Below are positions 52,517 to 61,626 of a DNA stretch of 64,000 nt, one piece after another. Source of the stretch: CAYQLY01 sp964418605. Its GTDB lineage: Bacteria > Bacteroidota > Bacteroidia > Cytophagales > Cyclobacteriaceae. The notes under the pieces were generated by a model. That model did not search any database. It was not told the origin of the DNA and saw only the letters and a program-made list of their open reading frames with translations. A program made the position numbers and the translations under genes. The stretch spans positions 62,001 through 126,000 of the forward strand of contig CAYQLY010000002.1 in the NCBI GenBank assembly GCA_964418605.1, given 5' to 3'. Every line of letters begins with the position of its first letter. Position 1 is the first letter of the stretch.

Positions 52517-53995
52517 TTATAATTTTCGTAGCAATTCGTTCATCGAAGTTTCTTTTACTAATCGCTCGCGTAATTTGTTAATTGGAATACGCTCTTGCGA
52601 TGTGGTATCACGATGGCGAATCGTAACGGTGTCATCTTCTATTGTTTGATGATCAACCGCGATGCAAAAAGGAGTCCCAATTAAATCTTGACGTGTATAT
52701 CTTTTTCCAATAGAATCTCGATCTTCATAAATAATATTGAGATCGTATTTTAGTTCCTCTACTACGTGTTGTGCTTTTTCAGGGAGTCCATCTTTTTTTA
52801 CAATCGGGAATACAGCTGCTTTGATTGGAGCTAGTGCTGGATGAATTTTTAAATAAATTCGTGTTTTGCGATCTTCTCCTTCACCGGTTTCTTCCTCTGT
52901 GTAAGCGTTGCATAGTACAGATAAAAACAATCGATCAGCTCCTACAGATGTTTCGATGACGTATGGTATATAATTTTTATTGATCTCATTATCAAAGTAT
53001 TGAATTTTCTTTTTTGAAAATTCTTGATGACGAGATAAATCAAAATCGGTTCGAGAATGAATGCCTTCTATTTCTTTAAATCCAAATGGAAAATTAAATT
53101 CAATATCTACGGCGGCATTAGCATAATGTGCTAATTTTTCATGATCATGGAATTTTAATTTAGAAGCAGGAGTTCCAATCGCTTGATGCCATTTCATTCG
53201 TGCTTCTTTCCAATAGTCATACCATTTCATTTCTTCGCCAGGGCGAACAAAAAATTGCATTTCCATTTGTTCAAATTCACGCATGCGAAATATAAATTGG
53301 CGCGCGACGATTTCATTTCGAAAGGCTTTTCCAATTTGTGCTATGCCAAATGGAATTTTCATTCGTCCTGTTTTTTGAACATTTAAAAAATTGACAAATA
53401 TGCCTTGTGCCGTTTCTGGTCGTAGATAAATAGTGTTTGATTCATCAGCAACAGCACCTGTTTGCGTGGAGAACATTAAATTAAATTGACGTACGTCTGT
53501 CCAATTTGCGGTATCTGAAATGGGGCATTTTATTTTTTCAGAAATGATTAAATCGTATAACCCTTTCATATCTTCTGCAGCCAAACATGTATTCATGTTT
53601 TTCAGTAAGGAGGCAGCTTCAGTAGATTTCCCTTCTTGTTCATAAATAGCGGCTTTTTCTTCTATCAACAAGTCGACACGGTATCGTTTTTTAGAATCTT
53701 TATTGTCGATCATTGGATCATTAAAACTATCGACATGTCCGGATGCTTTCCATGTAGTAGGATGCATGAAGATGGATGCATCAATACCTACGACGTTGGC
53801 ATGGAGTTGGGTCATGGTTTTCCACCAAAATGTTTTCAAATTATTTTTCAACTCTACGCCATATTGACCATAATCATATACGGCTTGTAAGCCATCGTAT
53901 ATTTCGCTGGAAGGAAATATGAATCCATATTCTTTAGCGTGTGAGATAATAGTTTTAAAAAGATTTTCTTCTGTAACCAGTTCTGATTGTTGCAT
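52517..53995 (-). CDS. glyS: Glycyl-tRNA synthetase, dimeric alpha2 type
   Basis: This class II enzyme charges tRNA-Gly. It is the single-chain type also found in eukaryotes and archaea, usual in Bacteroidota. Motif 2 is FRNEIVARQFIFRMREFEQ, the ETAQGIFVNF segment marks the active site, and motif 3 is ETSVGADRLFL. A C-terminal anticodon-binding domain follows (APIKAAVFPI). Length 492 is typical. A full promoter box ends 5 bases before the start. Confidence 0.96.
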   Translation of the reverse strand: MQQSELVTEENLFKTIISHAKEYGFIFPSSEIYDGLQAVYDYGQYGVELKNNLKTFWWKTMTQLHANVVGIDASIFMHPTTWKASGHVDSFNDPMIDNKDSKKRYRVDLLIEEKAAIYEQEGKSTEAASLLKNMNTCLAAEDMKGLYDLIISEKIKCPISDTANWTDVRQFNLMFSTQTGAVADESNTIYLRPETAQGIFVNFLNVQKTGRMKIPFGIAQIGKAFRNEIVARQFIFRMREFEQMEMQFFVRPGEEMKWYDYWKEARMKWHQAIGTPASKLKFHDHEKLAHYANAAVDIEFNFPFGFKEIEGIHSRTDFDLSRHQEFSKKKIQYFDNEINKNYIPYVIETSVGADRLFLSVLCNAYTEEETGEGEDRKTRIYLKIHPALAPIKAAVFPIVKKDGLPEKAQHVVEELKYDLNIIYEDRDSIGKRYTRQDLIGTPFCIAVDHQTIEDDTVTIRHRDTTSQERIPINKLRERLVKETSMNELLRKL

Positions 53996-54000
53996 AGATA

Positions 54001-54008
54001 CAAAGATA
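54001..54008 (-). promoter_or_regulatory. Promoter -7 box for glyS
   Basis: TATCTTTG on the minus strand, full consensus, ending 5 bases before the ATG at 53995. If used, the mRNA would be leaderless or almost so. Confidence 0.4.
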
Positions 54009-54029
54009 AGATTTTGTTCAGAACAGAAA

Positions 54030-54060
54030 AAAAGCAGCTTTCGATGAAAAAGCTGCTTTT
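54030..54060 (-). terminator. Intrinsic terminator after the ECF operon
   Basis: AAAAGCAGCTT (54030-54040) and AAGCTGCTTTT (54050-54060) form an 11-base stem. On the minus strand a T-run follows. It lies 22 bases past the stop of the barrel protein gene. Confidence 0.8.
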
Positions 54061-54081
54061 AGAATTAAAAATATAGATTAG

Positions 54082-55089
54082 TTACAAAATGATTCCGAAG
54101 CTGAAAGCATTATACTTTCCAAATCTATAAGGAATAAATTTTTGATCATACAGAGTAGTTATATCGTAATTAAAAAACATATTAAATTTACGAACACCTA
54201 CTTGTAGTCTTAATCCTGCATGCCAATCTGTTAAACCAAAATCATTCGAGCTACTATGATGGTTTTTATTTTTATACTCATCTATTACTTTTGTATAGGC
54301 GCCTAGTTTGTATCCAATATAAGGCCCAAAACCGATACGAAATCTTTTTTTGCCTTGATCGTACATTAAAAGAATTGGTAGATTGAGATAATAGGCTGTT
54401 AATTTCCATTTATCGAAGCGGTTTAGAATATTATTAATACTTGCGTATATATTAGGATCAGCATACATAAAATTATACCAGCTTAATTCTAATCCATACA
54501 TTGTATAAAAAGTTCGATTTTTATTGATGGGGGATTTTGCCATAAAGTTAACAGCTGCATATCGAGAGCCTCTAGTGCTTAACCTATCTCCATGTGAGTT
54601 TTCAGGGAATTTAAAATCACGTAAATAATTATTAAATCCAAGATGTACAAAAAATTCACATTCAATTGTTTCTGATTTATTTTTAAATCCTGTTAATATG
54701 TTTACTCGTTTTTGTTTTTTTTCCCATGTTACAAGCTGTGAATTGGCTTGAGAAGAATAGTCCATAGCAGTTGTATCTTTATTATCAGCAGTGCGTACTT
54801 TTACCATTACAAACTGTGATTTTTTATAATCGCCTTGTGTGAGCAAAAAAGTGGTATCATTTTTAAGTATGACTTTTTTTTGTTGAAGATAGTCTTCTAA
54901 ATGAGTAATTACTTGATTGAGGTCGAATTTTTTCCATTCGTCTATTTTGCTTGCATCCTTTACTTGAATAATAATCTTGCCTTGATCACCTACATTGATA
55001 ATGACAGTATCGGGAGTTTGCGCATGTGTATTTTTAGACAGTATAAAGAATACAGTTAAAAATAAAAGGGGTTTTAATTTTGTTTTCAT
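54082..55089 (-). CDS. Outer membrane beta-barrel-like protein of the ECF operon
   Basis: A signal peptide (MKTKLKPLLFLTVFFILSKNTHAQ) precedes an N-terminal region of about 110 residues and a C-terminal half with the alternating pattern of a small barrel: RIGFGPYIGYKLGAYT, WHAGLRLQVGVRKFNMFFNY and the end YNAFSFGIIL. It resembles PorT-like/DUF barrels without a secure family. The start at 55089 was preferred; the frame runs 11 codons further upstream, over the end of the preceding gene. It is the last gene of the sigma/regulator operon and a likely target or sensor partner. Confidence 0.68.
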   Translation of the reverse strand: MKTKLKPLLFLTVFFILSKNTHAQTPDTVIINVGDQGKIIIQVKDASKIDEWKKFDLNQVITHLEDYLQQKKVILKNDTTFLLTQGDYKKSQFVMVKVRTADNKDTTAMDYSSQANSQLVTWEKKQKRVNILTGFKNKSETIECEFFVHLGFNNYLRDFKFPENSHGDRLSTRGSRYAAVNFMAKSPINKNRTFYTMYGLELSWYNFMYADPNIYASINNILNRFDKWKLTAYYLNLPILLMYDQGKKRFRIGFGPYIGYKLGAYTKVIDEYKNKNHHSSSNDFGLTDWHAGLRLQVGVRKFNMFFNYDITTLYDQKFIPYRFGKYNAFSFGIIL

Positions 55090-55102
55090 ATGGTTTATTG
55101 AT

Positions 55103-55723
55103 TTATTTTTCCAACTTTTCATTATTGTTTTTGTCTTTTAGTGATAGTTTATTCCATTCAATCTCTGTTTTCTTTAAACGTGTAAGGAATTGAATAGTGT
55201 TTGTGATCCATTTTTTCTTTTTTTTATCCATTGATACATAATTTTTTTGTTGAATTGTTATTTCAATTGTTACTGATTTTTTAGTTGAAGATGAAGAATC
55301 AGGGATAAAGGTTGCATCTGGCGTAGTAGTATCATGAGCTTGGGCTAGTAATCTCGAAATAGAATCATTGTTGATGGTTGATTTGTTTCTATAAATTTTA
55401 TTTTTTATTTCATTCTTTACTTTCTCGGAATAAGATGCAGTATTTATTTTTTTAGTAAGTGGAGTATGAATTTTTAATGTATCTTTTAAAGATTTTAAGG
55501 CTATGTTGGATTGAATCGGATTAGATAAATAATAAAATTGATATAATCCTATTAAAAAAAGCAAAATACTTGCTGCGGCACTTATCCATTTCCAAGCCTT
55601 TATTTTTTTATTTTTTTTTAATTCTTGCAATTGAACTTCAAGTGTGTTCCAAACTTCTGGAGAGGGAATCTGTTGAAAGTCTTTTAATTTATTTTGAAAA
55701 AATTGATCAATATTAGATTTCAT
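55103..55723 (-). CDS. Single-pass membrane protein, putative anti-sigma factor
   Basis: The 206-residue protein has a cytoplasmic N-terminus (FQQIPSPEVWNTLEVQLQEL) like small anti-sigma-type proteins of Bacteroidota, one membrane segment (WISAAASILLFLIGLYQFYY) and a polar periplasmic part. The gene overlaps the ECF sigma gene by 11 bases, so the products would be made in fixed proportion. No zinc-binding anti-sigma motif is present. The anti-sigma role is inferred from topology and context. Confidence 0.6.
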   Translation of the reverse strand: MKSNIDQFFQNKLKDFQQIPSPEVWNTLEVQLQELKKNKKIKAWKWISAAASILLFLIGLYQFYYLSNPIQSNIALKSLKDTLKIHTPLTKKINTASYSEKVKNEIKNKIYRNKSTINNDSISRLLAQAHDTTTPDATFIPDSSSSTKKSVTIEITIQQKNYVSMDKKKKKWITNTIQFLTRLKKTEIEWNKLSLKDKNNNEKLEK

Positions 55724-56294
55724 AGGTTGACTTATCTTCTTTTTTATCTAATGTTTGAATATATTGTTGTAATAAGTTTCGGGCACGATTAAGTTGAGAT
55801 TTAGAGGTACTTATTGAAATATTCAGTAATTCTGCTATTTCTTGGTGGCTATAGCCTTCAATTGCATATAAATTAAAAACGGTTCGATAGCCAACAGGTA
55901 GTTTATAAATTAATTTAAGTAATTCTTCTTCTTGATAAGATGAGGTCGGGAATTCAGACGAAATTTCGGAAGCTTCCACCATATCTACATGTAAAAACAA
56001 CTTTTTGGTTTCTCGAAGATGCATCAATGCTTCATTGACTACAATTTTTCGCATCCATCCTTCGAATGAGCCTTTATTTTTATATTGATTTATTTTGGTG
56101 AAAATTTTCATAAATGCTTTGATCAATACTTCTTCTGCTTCAAACCGATCTGAAAAATAGCGAAGAGAAATTCCCATCCATTTGGATGAATACAATTGAT
56201 ACAATTCGCGTTGGGCAATGGCATCATTTTTTAAACAACCTTGAATCAGTTTTCCCTCCGAAGAATATATATGTGTGGTCAAATACCGTCTCAT
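55713..56294 (-). CDS. ECF-type RNA polymerase sigma factor
   Basis: This 193-residue sigma-70 family protein has only regions 2 and 4. Region 2 includes RFEAEEVLIKAFMKIF and KGSFEGWMRKIVVNEA; region 4 includes LPVGYRTVFNLYAIEGYSHQ and the helix-turn-helix EIAELLNISISTSKSQLNRAR. It heads an operon with a membrane protein (11-base overlap) and a barrel protein, a common Bacteroidota cell-surface signalling layout. The target promoters are unknown. Confidence 0.9.
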   Translation of the reverse strand: MRRYLTTHIYSSEGKLIQGCLKNDAIAQRELYQLYSSKWMGISLRYFSDRFEAEEVLIKAFMKIFTKINQYKNKGSFEGWMRKIVVNEALMHLRETKKLFLHVDMVEASEISSEFPTSSYQEEELLKLIYKLPVGYRTVFNLYAIEGYSHQEIAELLNISISTSKSQLNRARNLLQQYIQTLDKKEDKSTYEI

Positions 56295-56365
56295 TTCATT
56301 TACTTGAGTGTAAGATGCGGTTAGGTGGGGAAAGGTTGCTTTTACAAATTTCAGTATTTTATATA

Positions 56366-56393
56366 AAAAAAGCCCTTTTATGAGGGCTTTTTT
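56366..56393 (-). terminator. Intrinsic terminator after the cysteine protease gene
   Basis: AAAAAGCCCT (from 56367) pairs with AGGGCTTTTT across a TTTATG loop, with T-runs on both sides. It lies 23 bases past the stop at 56416. Confidence 0.8.
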
Positions 56394-56415
56394 GTTTCAA
56401 CTATGCAATAATTAG

Positions 56416-57051
56416 CTATTCATAACCCTCTTCTGTAGATTGATTTACTTCTTCTTTTTTTGGCCAGTACATCACTTGAATCCTGTTTTGGTAGTTTGGA
56501 TTATACTTCGCTTCTGATTCTAGTTTATCTATGAATTCTTGATAAGGAACTCTCCAAGGAGATGCATTTCGCCCAGGATCCATAATTAGAAAATAACCAT
56601 TGGTGTCATCGCTTTTTATGCTATAGACTACTACTGCATGCATGACTATGCCTCCATTTCCTGAATCATCCCAAAATACCATAAGGGGGCCATACGTTTG
56701 TAACATTTCAAACCATTTTTCAGTTGTATAAGATTGTGGATAATCAAATTGTAATCCTGTTAGTTTAATTAATAATTCTTGTTCATATTGTGCTAAGGGA
56801 ACATTTTGTTTGTATAAGCTGCTAAATATATCATCCGGAATACTTTTAAGCAGATTTTCAATAGTATAGTTTTTCCCGTCTTTCCAATTGTACATCATTG
56901 TTAAAGCGGCTGCCCAGCAAACCTTTGTTTTAGGTTGGATTACCAACTTTACATTTGGAACTGTGTATTCATATTTATATTGACTAAAAGAATTAAAATT
57001 AATAATAAGCGTGCTTATTATTAATACAAAAGTGTATTTCTTGTTTTTCAT
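56416..57051 (-). CDS. Secreted AvrRpt2-like papain-fold cysteine protease
   Basis: A signal peptide (MKNKKYTFVLIISTLIINFNSFSQ) predicts export. The papain-like domain has C45 in KTKVCWAAALTMMYNW, H138 in GGIVMHAVVVYS and D158 in LIMDPGRN, the catalytic triad of the AvrRpt2 (C70) / C39-like group. The opening VPNVKLVIQPKTKVCWAA is the family pattern. Length 211 is a single domain with no sorting signal, so it should remain periplasmic or be released. AvrRpt2 of Pseudomonas is an effector protease; the bacterial relatives have unknown roles. It has its own terminator. Confidence 0.78.
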   Translation of the reverse strand: MKNKKYTFVLIISTLIINFNSFSQYKYEYTVPNVKLVIQPKTKVCWAAALTMMYNWKDGKNYTIENLLKSIPDDIFSSLYKQNVPLAQYEQELLIKLTGLQFDYPQSYTTEKWFEMLQTYGPLMVFWDDSGNGGIVMHAVVVYSIKSDDTNGYFLIMDPGRNASPWRVPYQEFIDKLESEAKYNPNYQNRIQVMYWPKKEEVNQSTEEGYE

Positions 57052-57093
57052 ATTGTTTAATTTTTTTTAATAATTTAAATATAAATTGTTTTT

Positions 57094-57720
57094 CTATAAT
57101 TCATCAGCAGAGCCTGCCCCTTCTCGTATGATTTGGATTGTGTCTTGTGTACAATCAAGCACCGTAGAAGGTTTACTTCCGCTATGTCCTCCATCAATGA
57201 TCATGTCAACGAGTTTACTGTATTTTTCATAGATTAAATCCGGATCTGTTATGTAGGGCATGAAATTGTCAGTTGTGTTTTCTTTGATTGATGTGGTAAT
57301 GATGGGGTGATCTAGTTCTTTGACCATTAATCGTGGAATAAGATGATCAGGAACCCGTATACCTACTGTTTTTTTAGAGGTGTGTAATAGTTTTGGTACA
57401 CTTGAATTGGCTTTCAGTATAAATGTATAAGGGCCTGGTAATACTTTTTTCATGATTTTAAACACAGGTGTGCTAAGGTGCATCACATAATCAGAGATGT
57501 GACTAAGATCGTAACAGATGAATGAGAGTTGTGCCGGTTTGACTTGTTTAAGATGGCAGATGCGTTCGATGGCCCTAGTGTTCAAAATAGAGCATCCCAT
57601 GCCATAGACTGTATCTGTAGGGTAAATAATGACTCCTCCTTTTTTCAGGCAGTCTACAGCTTCTGCTATTTTTCTTGGTTCGGGATTTTTGGGGTGTATA
57701 ATAAGACGCTTGGCGTTCAT
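57094..57720 (-). CDS. L-threonylcarbamoyladenylate synthase (TsaC/Sua5/YwlC family)
   Basis: The enzyme makes threonylcarbamoyl-AMP, the precursor of the t6A tRNA modification. GGVIIYPTDTVYGMGCSI is the family signature, with LKQVKPAQLSFICYD and VGIRVPDH as further motifs. The single-domain length of 208 indicates the TsaC/YwlC form without the Sua5 C-terminal domain. It is divergent from mltG, sharing a short spacer. Confidence 0.92.
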   Translation of the reverse strand: MNAKRLIIHPKNPEPRKIAEAVDCLKKGGVIIYPTDTVYGMGCSILNTRAIERICHLKQVKPAQLSFICYDLSHISDYVMHLSTPVFKIMKKVLPGPYTFILKANSSVPKLLHTSKKTVGIRVPDHLIPRLMVKELDHPIITTSIKENTTDNFMPYITDPDLIYEKYSKLVDMIIDGGHSGSKPSTVLDCTQDTIQIIREGAGSADEL

Positions 57721-57739
57721 TTTTCTATTTAATAATTTT

Positions 57740-57747
57740 TATTTTTG
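57740..57747 (+). promoter_or_regulatory. Promoter -7 box for mltG
   Basis: TATTTTTG, full consensus, ending 4 bases before the ATG at 57752. Use of this box would give a leaderless mRNA. Confidence 0.35.
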
Positions 57748-57751
57748 CATC

Positions 57752-58783
57752 ATGGCAATCAAAAATAGAAAATTCGTTGTTCTTATATTAATTTCCACAA
57801 CGGTCGTTAGTTTTTCTTTTTACTTTTATCAGGTTTTGTTTACAGCTAATATTCAAGTTGATCGCGAAGATGAAGATTTATATATTCCTAATCAGGCATC
57901 CTATGCGACTGTGTTAGATAGTTTGGCTAAGAAAAAGTCCATTCAGGATATACTTTCATTTCGTTTTCTAGCAAAGGTATTAGGTTATCCTTCTAGGATT
58001 CATCCGGGCAGGTACGTGTTGAGAAAAAACTCATCTAATCTTTCTGTTATTCTAAAATTACGCTCGGGCAAACAAGATCCCGTCAAAGTTACATTTAATA
58101 CGATCCGCACAAAAAAAAATCTTGCAGGTAAAATTTGTAAATACCTTGAAGTAGATTCTTTGGATTTTTTCTCGGTACTTACTACTCCAGCGATTGTGCA
58201 GAAGTATGGATTTGATACAACTACTATTTTATGTATGTTTATTCCTAATACCTATCATCTGTATTGGAATATGACTTCTGAAAAATTATTGAAACGATTT
58301 CATCATGAGTATCAATCTTTTTGGACAAGCGAGCGTAGAGAGAAAGCGAATCGAATGGGCTTGACTCCTATACAGGTGAGTATTTTAGCATCGATTGTAC
58401 AAGCTGAAACGATATATGATAAAGAAAAACCTGCTATAGCTGGTGTTTATATGAATCGGCTTAATACAAATATGCGGCTTCAAGCAGATCCTACAGTAGT
58501 ATATGCAGTAGGTGACTTTACAATTCAACGTGTTCTCAAAGGGCATAAAGAAATTGATTCGCCTTATAATACGTATAAATATTCGGGTTTGCCACCGGGC
58601 CCAATTAATTTGCCATCGATTACCTCTATAGATGCGGTTTTGAATTATGAACGTCATGATTATCTTTATTTTTGTGCGAAAGAAGATTTTTCAGGCTATC
58701 ATCGGTTTGCTGTTTCATTTGAAGACCATTTGAAAAATGCGCGTGTGTATCAAAAAGCACTTGATCAATCTGTTATTCATTAA
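57752..58783 (+). CDS. mltG: Endolytic murein transglycosylase MltG
   Basis: MltG cleaves nascent glycan strands at the inner membrane and helps set strand length. An N-terminal membrane anchor (KFVVLILISTTVVSFSFYFY) precedes a LysM-like region and the YceG domain: SILASIVQAETIYDKEKPAI with the catalytic glutamate, AGVYMNRLNTNMRLQADPTV and SPYNTYKYSGLPPGPI. Length 343 is normal. The ATG at 57752 was chosen because upstream in-frame codons lie over the divergent tsaC-type gene. The thioesterase gene follows 3 bases downstream. Confidence 0.94.
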   Translation: MAIKNRKFVVLILISTTVVSFSFYFYQVLFTANIQVDREDEDLYIPNQASYATVLDSLAKKKSIQDILSFRFLAKVLGYPSRIHPGRYVLRKNSSNLSVILKLRSGKQDPVKVTFNTIRTKKNLAGKICKYLEVDSLDFFSVLTTPAIVQKYGFDTTTILCMFIPNTYHLYWNMTSEKLLKRFHHEYQSFWTSERREKANRMGLTPIQVSILASIVQAETIYDKEKPAIAGVYMNRLNTNMRLQADPTVVYAVGDFTIQRVLKGHKEIDSPYNTYKYSGLPPGPINLPSITSIDAVLNYERHDYLYFCAKEDFSGYHRFAVSFEDHLKNARVYQKALDQSVIH

Positions 58784-58786
58784 GGT

Positions 58787-59194
58787 ATGATTCAACATGA
58801 AACGACATTGCGTGTACGCTACGCTGAAACAGATCAGATGGGATATGTGTATTATGGAAATTATTTCACTTATTATGAGGTTGGTCGTGTCGAGCTGATT
58901 CGTTATTTAGGAGTGACTTATAAACAGTTGGAAGAAAATGGAGTGATGCTTCCGGTATTGGAGGCAAGTTGTAAGTATATTCGTCCGGCACGGTATGATG
59001 ATTATTTGACCTTGCAAACAACTATAAAGGAGAAGCCTGGTATACGCATCAAGTTTGATTATGAATTGCGCAATGCTCAACAAGAATTGCTTAATGTTGG
59101 GCAGACTACATTGGTTTTTGTTAATACTCAAACGATGAAACCATGCGATATACCAGAGCTTATGAAAAAAATCATGTATCCTTATTTTGATTAG
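58787..59194 (+). CDS. YbgC-type acyl-CoA thioesterase
   Basis: This 135-residue hot-dog-fold 4HBT thioesterase hydrolyses acyl-CoA. The signature RYAETDQMGYVYYGNYFTYY carries the conserved aspartate (D in TDQMG), and the later PARYDDYLTLQT is typical. It starts 3 bases after mltG and is convergent with the TonB receptor. Substrate not determined. Confidence 0.9.
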   Translation: MIQHETTLRVRYAETDQMGYVYYGNYFTYYEVGRVELIRYLGVTYKQLEENGVMLPVLEASCKYIRPARYDDYLTLQTTIKEKPGIRIKFDYELRNAQQELLNVGQTTLVFVNTQTMKPCDIPELMKKIMYPYFD

Positions 59195-59197
59195 CTT

Positions 59198-61549
59198 TTA
59201 AAATTGAATTTTATAGCTGATATTCGGCACAATCAAGCTTTCTTTAAATGGATCTATAGATTGTGCTTTATAATTATATCTGTAGCCGTTCATCTCTTTT
59301 GATCCTAATAGATTTAGTATTTGAATAGACCATATGCTGGCATGGTAGGTCTTATTTATGCGGTAGTTAATTGTTAGGTGAACTAGCCAAGCGGATGGTT
59401 TTTGTGATTCAAAAGCTTTGGAATCGTCTTCTATAATTCTTTTCGCAGCTAGAGAGGCAGGTTCATTTACCGGCATGAGTCGATCGCCACCTTGAAAGGT
59501 GAAGCGTGTATTTATATTTAATATATTTTTCTTTTTTGATCCAACGAGCCATTCTTTACCTATTACCACATTGGTTATAATCCCTTTATTAAAACGCGTG
59601 TTATGCCAGATTTCATCTGCTGATTTATATTTAGAATCCATCAGAGAGCATGTCATCAAATAGTAATAGCCGTGGTGTAAAAAACGTTCTAAAGTAATAT
59701 CTAAACCTATATTTTGCCCTATGCCTTTGTTAAATAAAGGTTCATTGAAAAACCAATTTTGATCTAAATTGATGATTGAAAAAGAACCTGTTGATGTGAT
59801 AGGTACATTAAAAAGATGTTGATAGTAAACCTCTGTGATAAGTCGACTATGCTCACCGATTAATCGTTCGTAGCCAAGTATAAAATGATGGGCTTTCATG
59901 AAATCTAAATTTTTATTGGGTTGTGTGATTGTATTAGCTGAATTACGTCGCGCCAAATAAATATTTAATTTTTCCATCTGACTGTGCAAACCATAACCCA
60001 TGCTTATGGTTTGTTTCTGATCAATCATCCATCGTAAACCTAAGCGAGGCTCTAGGCTGAATTGATTGGTGAGTAGAAAATAATGACCGTATGCACCTGC
60101 ATTTATAGTTAGATTGGACATTAAAGCATATTGAGATTGAGTATAAAATTGAAAAAAGTAGTTTGCCTCATTTTCATCAATAGTATTTTCTAGCGGTTCT
60201 TTAATTGCCGGAGCTTGTTGGAATAATGTTTTATAGGATAGTTGGTTAACAATAATACCTGTTTTATTTGTATGTCTTGCACTGAATTTATGTTGAATGT
60301 AAGATGAAAGGGTGTATTTCCAATTGTTGTTTTTTATTTTATAAATAGGATGTACTAGTAGTTTTTCATCTACTTCATCTTGATTAATGCTCATAGTTGT
60401 TCCGGAGAATGCTAAAGTAGAATACAGATATGTGCGAGATCCTAGTGTATAGTGATGGGATAATCCTGTAGCAACCATCGCTTGTTTGGTTTCGTTGGTT
60501 TGCTTGTCTTGATCATATAGCCAACGTGTAGAATCTTCTTCCGCTTCTTGTCCTGATGTATTATTGCCACCTAATCCCCAAAGTGCAAAAGTTCCTGCTT
60601 TTCGAGTTGGGAATTGACATTTGAAAGATAAGTCTTGATAGGTTGTACCATCGGCGTCATCCGGTAATAGTGGAGTAAGTAATCCTAATGTTGAATAGCG
60701 GTAATTGACCAGATAGGATGATTTTTTTCCTTTCACAAAGGGTCCTTCGAGTGCTGCTTCTACACCTATACCACCTACTTGAAAAGCATATTCACGCTTT
60801 TCATTATTGCCTGTACGCATATATATATCAAATACACCTGAAAGTGCATTGCCATATTCAGATGGGAATGCACCTGTGAAAAAATCAGAATTTGCAAGTA
60901 GTTGACTACTTAACATCGTGATTCCACCTGCACCAAAACTAACCACTTCAGAAAAATGACTTGGATTGGGAACCTCTACACCTTCAATTCGCCATAACAA
61001 GCCTTTGGGGGCATTCCCACGAATAACAATCCCGTTGTTACTCATAGTCCCAGCTACACCTGCAAAAGAAGAAGCTAGTCGTGCCGGATCATTAAATCCT
61101 CCAGCATATCTGTTTGATTCTTCTACACTCAATTGGCGTGCGCTTATACTAGCCATGTTGTTTAATGGTTTTTCTTTTCCTGATGAAGGACGAATAACGA
61201 TTTCATCTAATGTTGAAAAAGATTCTTTTAATGAAATAGGTAGAACAGTTTCTTTGCCTGCGCTTACCATCACCTCTCGTATGATTTTATTGTCATATCC
61301 CATATAGGCGATTTTTAAGTCATATCTTCCAATAGGTACTTTTTCTATTTTAAAATAACCTTCCTCGTTTGTTGTTGCCCCGACTACTGGATTGGTTTCT
61401 AATATAATCACCGTAGCAAAAGGAAGTGGGGTTTTAGTATCCTCATCTAAAATCCTTCCTTTTATTGTTTGTGACATGTCTTGTGAAATAGCTCGCATAT
61501 TACCGAGCAACTGTAAGAGTGTTATAATTAAAAAATAGGTTATTCTCAT
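59198..61549 (-). CDS. TonB-dependent receptor with carboxypeptidase-like regulatory domain
   Basis: A signal peptide (MRITYFLIITLLQLLGNMRA) is followed by a CarboxypepD_reg-like domain at about 25-110 (IKGRILDEDTKTPLPFATV, VPIGRYDLKIAYMGY), a plug domain (about 115-240, NNGIVIRGNAPKGLLWRIEG) and a 22-strand-type outer membrane barrel to the end (VPNISYKIQF). Length 783 is normal for this class. It lacks an adjacent SusD, so it is not a standard glycan-uptake pair. Substrate unknown. Confidence 0.92.
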   Translation of the reverse strand: MRITYFLIITLLQLLGNMRAISQDMSQTIKGRILDEDTKTPLPFATVIILETNPVVGATTNEEGYFKIEKVPIGRYDLKIAYMGYDNKIIREVMVSAGKETVLPISLKESFSTLDEIVIRPSSGKEKPLNNMASISARQLSVEESNRYAGGFNDPARLASSFAGVAGTMSNNGIVIRGNAPKGLLWRIEGVEVPNPSHFSEVVSFGAGGITMLSSQLLANSDFFTGAFPSEYGNALSGVFDIYMRTGNNEKREYAFQVGGIGVEAALEGPFVKGKKSSYLVNYRYSTLGLLTPLLPDDADGTTYQDLSFKCQFPTRKAGTFALWGLGGNNTSGQEAEEDSTRWLYDQDKQTNETKQAMVATGLSHHYTLGSRTYLYSTLAFSGTTMSINQDEVDEKLLVHPIYKIKNNNWKYTLSSYIQHKFSARHTNKTGIIVNQLSYKTLFQQAPAIKEPLENTIDENEANYFFQFYTQSQYALMSNLTINAGAYGHYFLLTNQFSLEPRLGLRWMIDQKQTISMGYGLHSQMEKLNIYLARRNSANTITQPNKNLDFMKAHHFILGYERLIGEHSRLITEVYYQHLFNVPITSTGSFSIINLDQNWFFNEPLFNKGIGQNIGLDITLERFLHHGYYYLMTCSLMDSKYKSADEIWHNTRFNKGIITNVVIGKEWLVGSKKKNILNINTRFTFQGGDRLMPVNEPASLAAKRIIEDDSKAFESQKPSAWLVHLTINYRINKTYHASIWSIQILNLLGSKEMNGYRYNYKAQSIDPFKESLIVPNISYKIQF

Positions 61550-61626
61550 GGCTATTTATTTTAAGATATGCAAAAGTGCAGGGTTGTTTTAATGATTGGT
61601 ATACTGATTTTTCAGTATTTTTAGGT

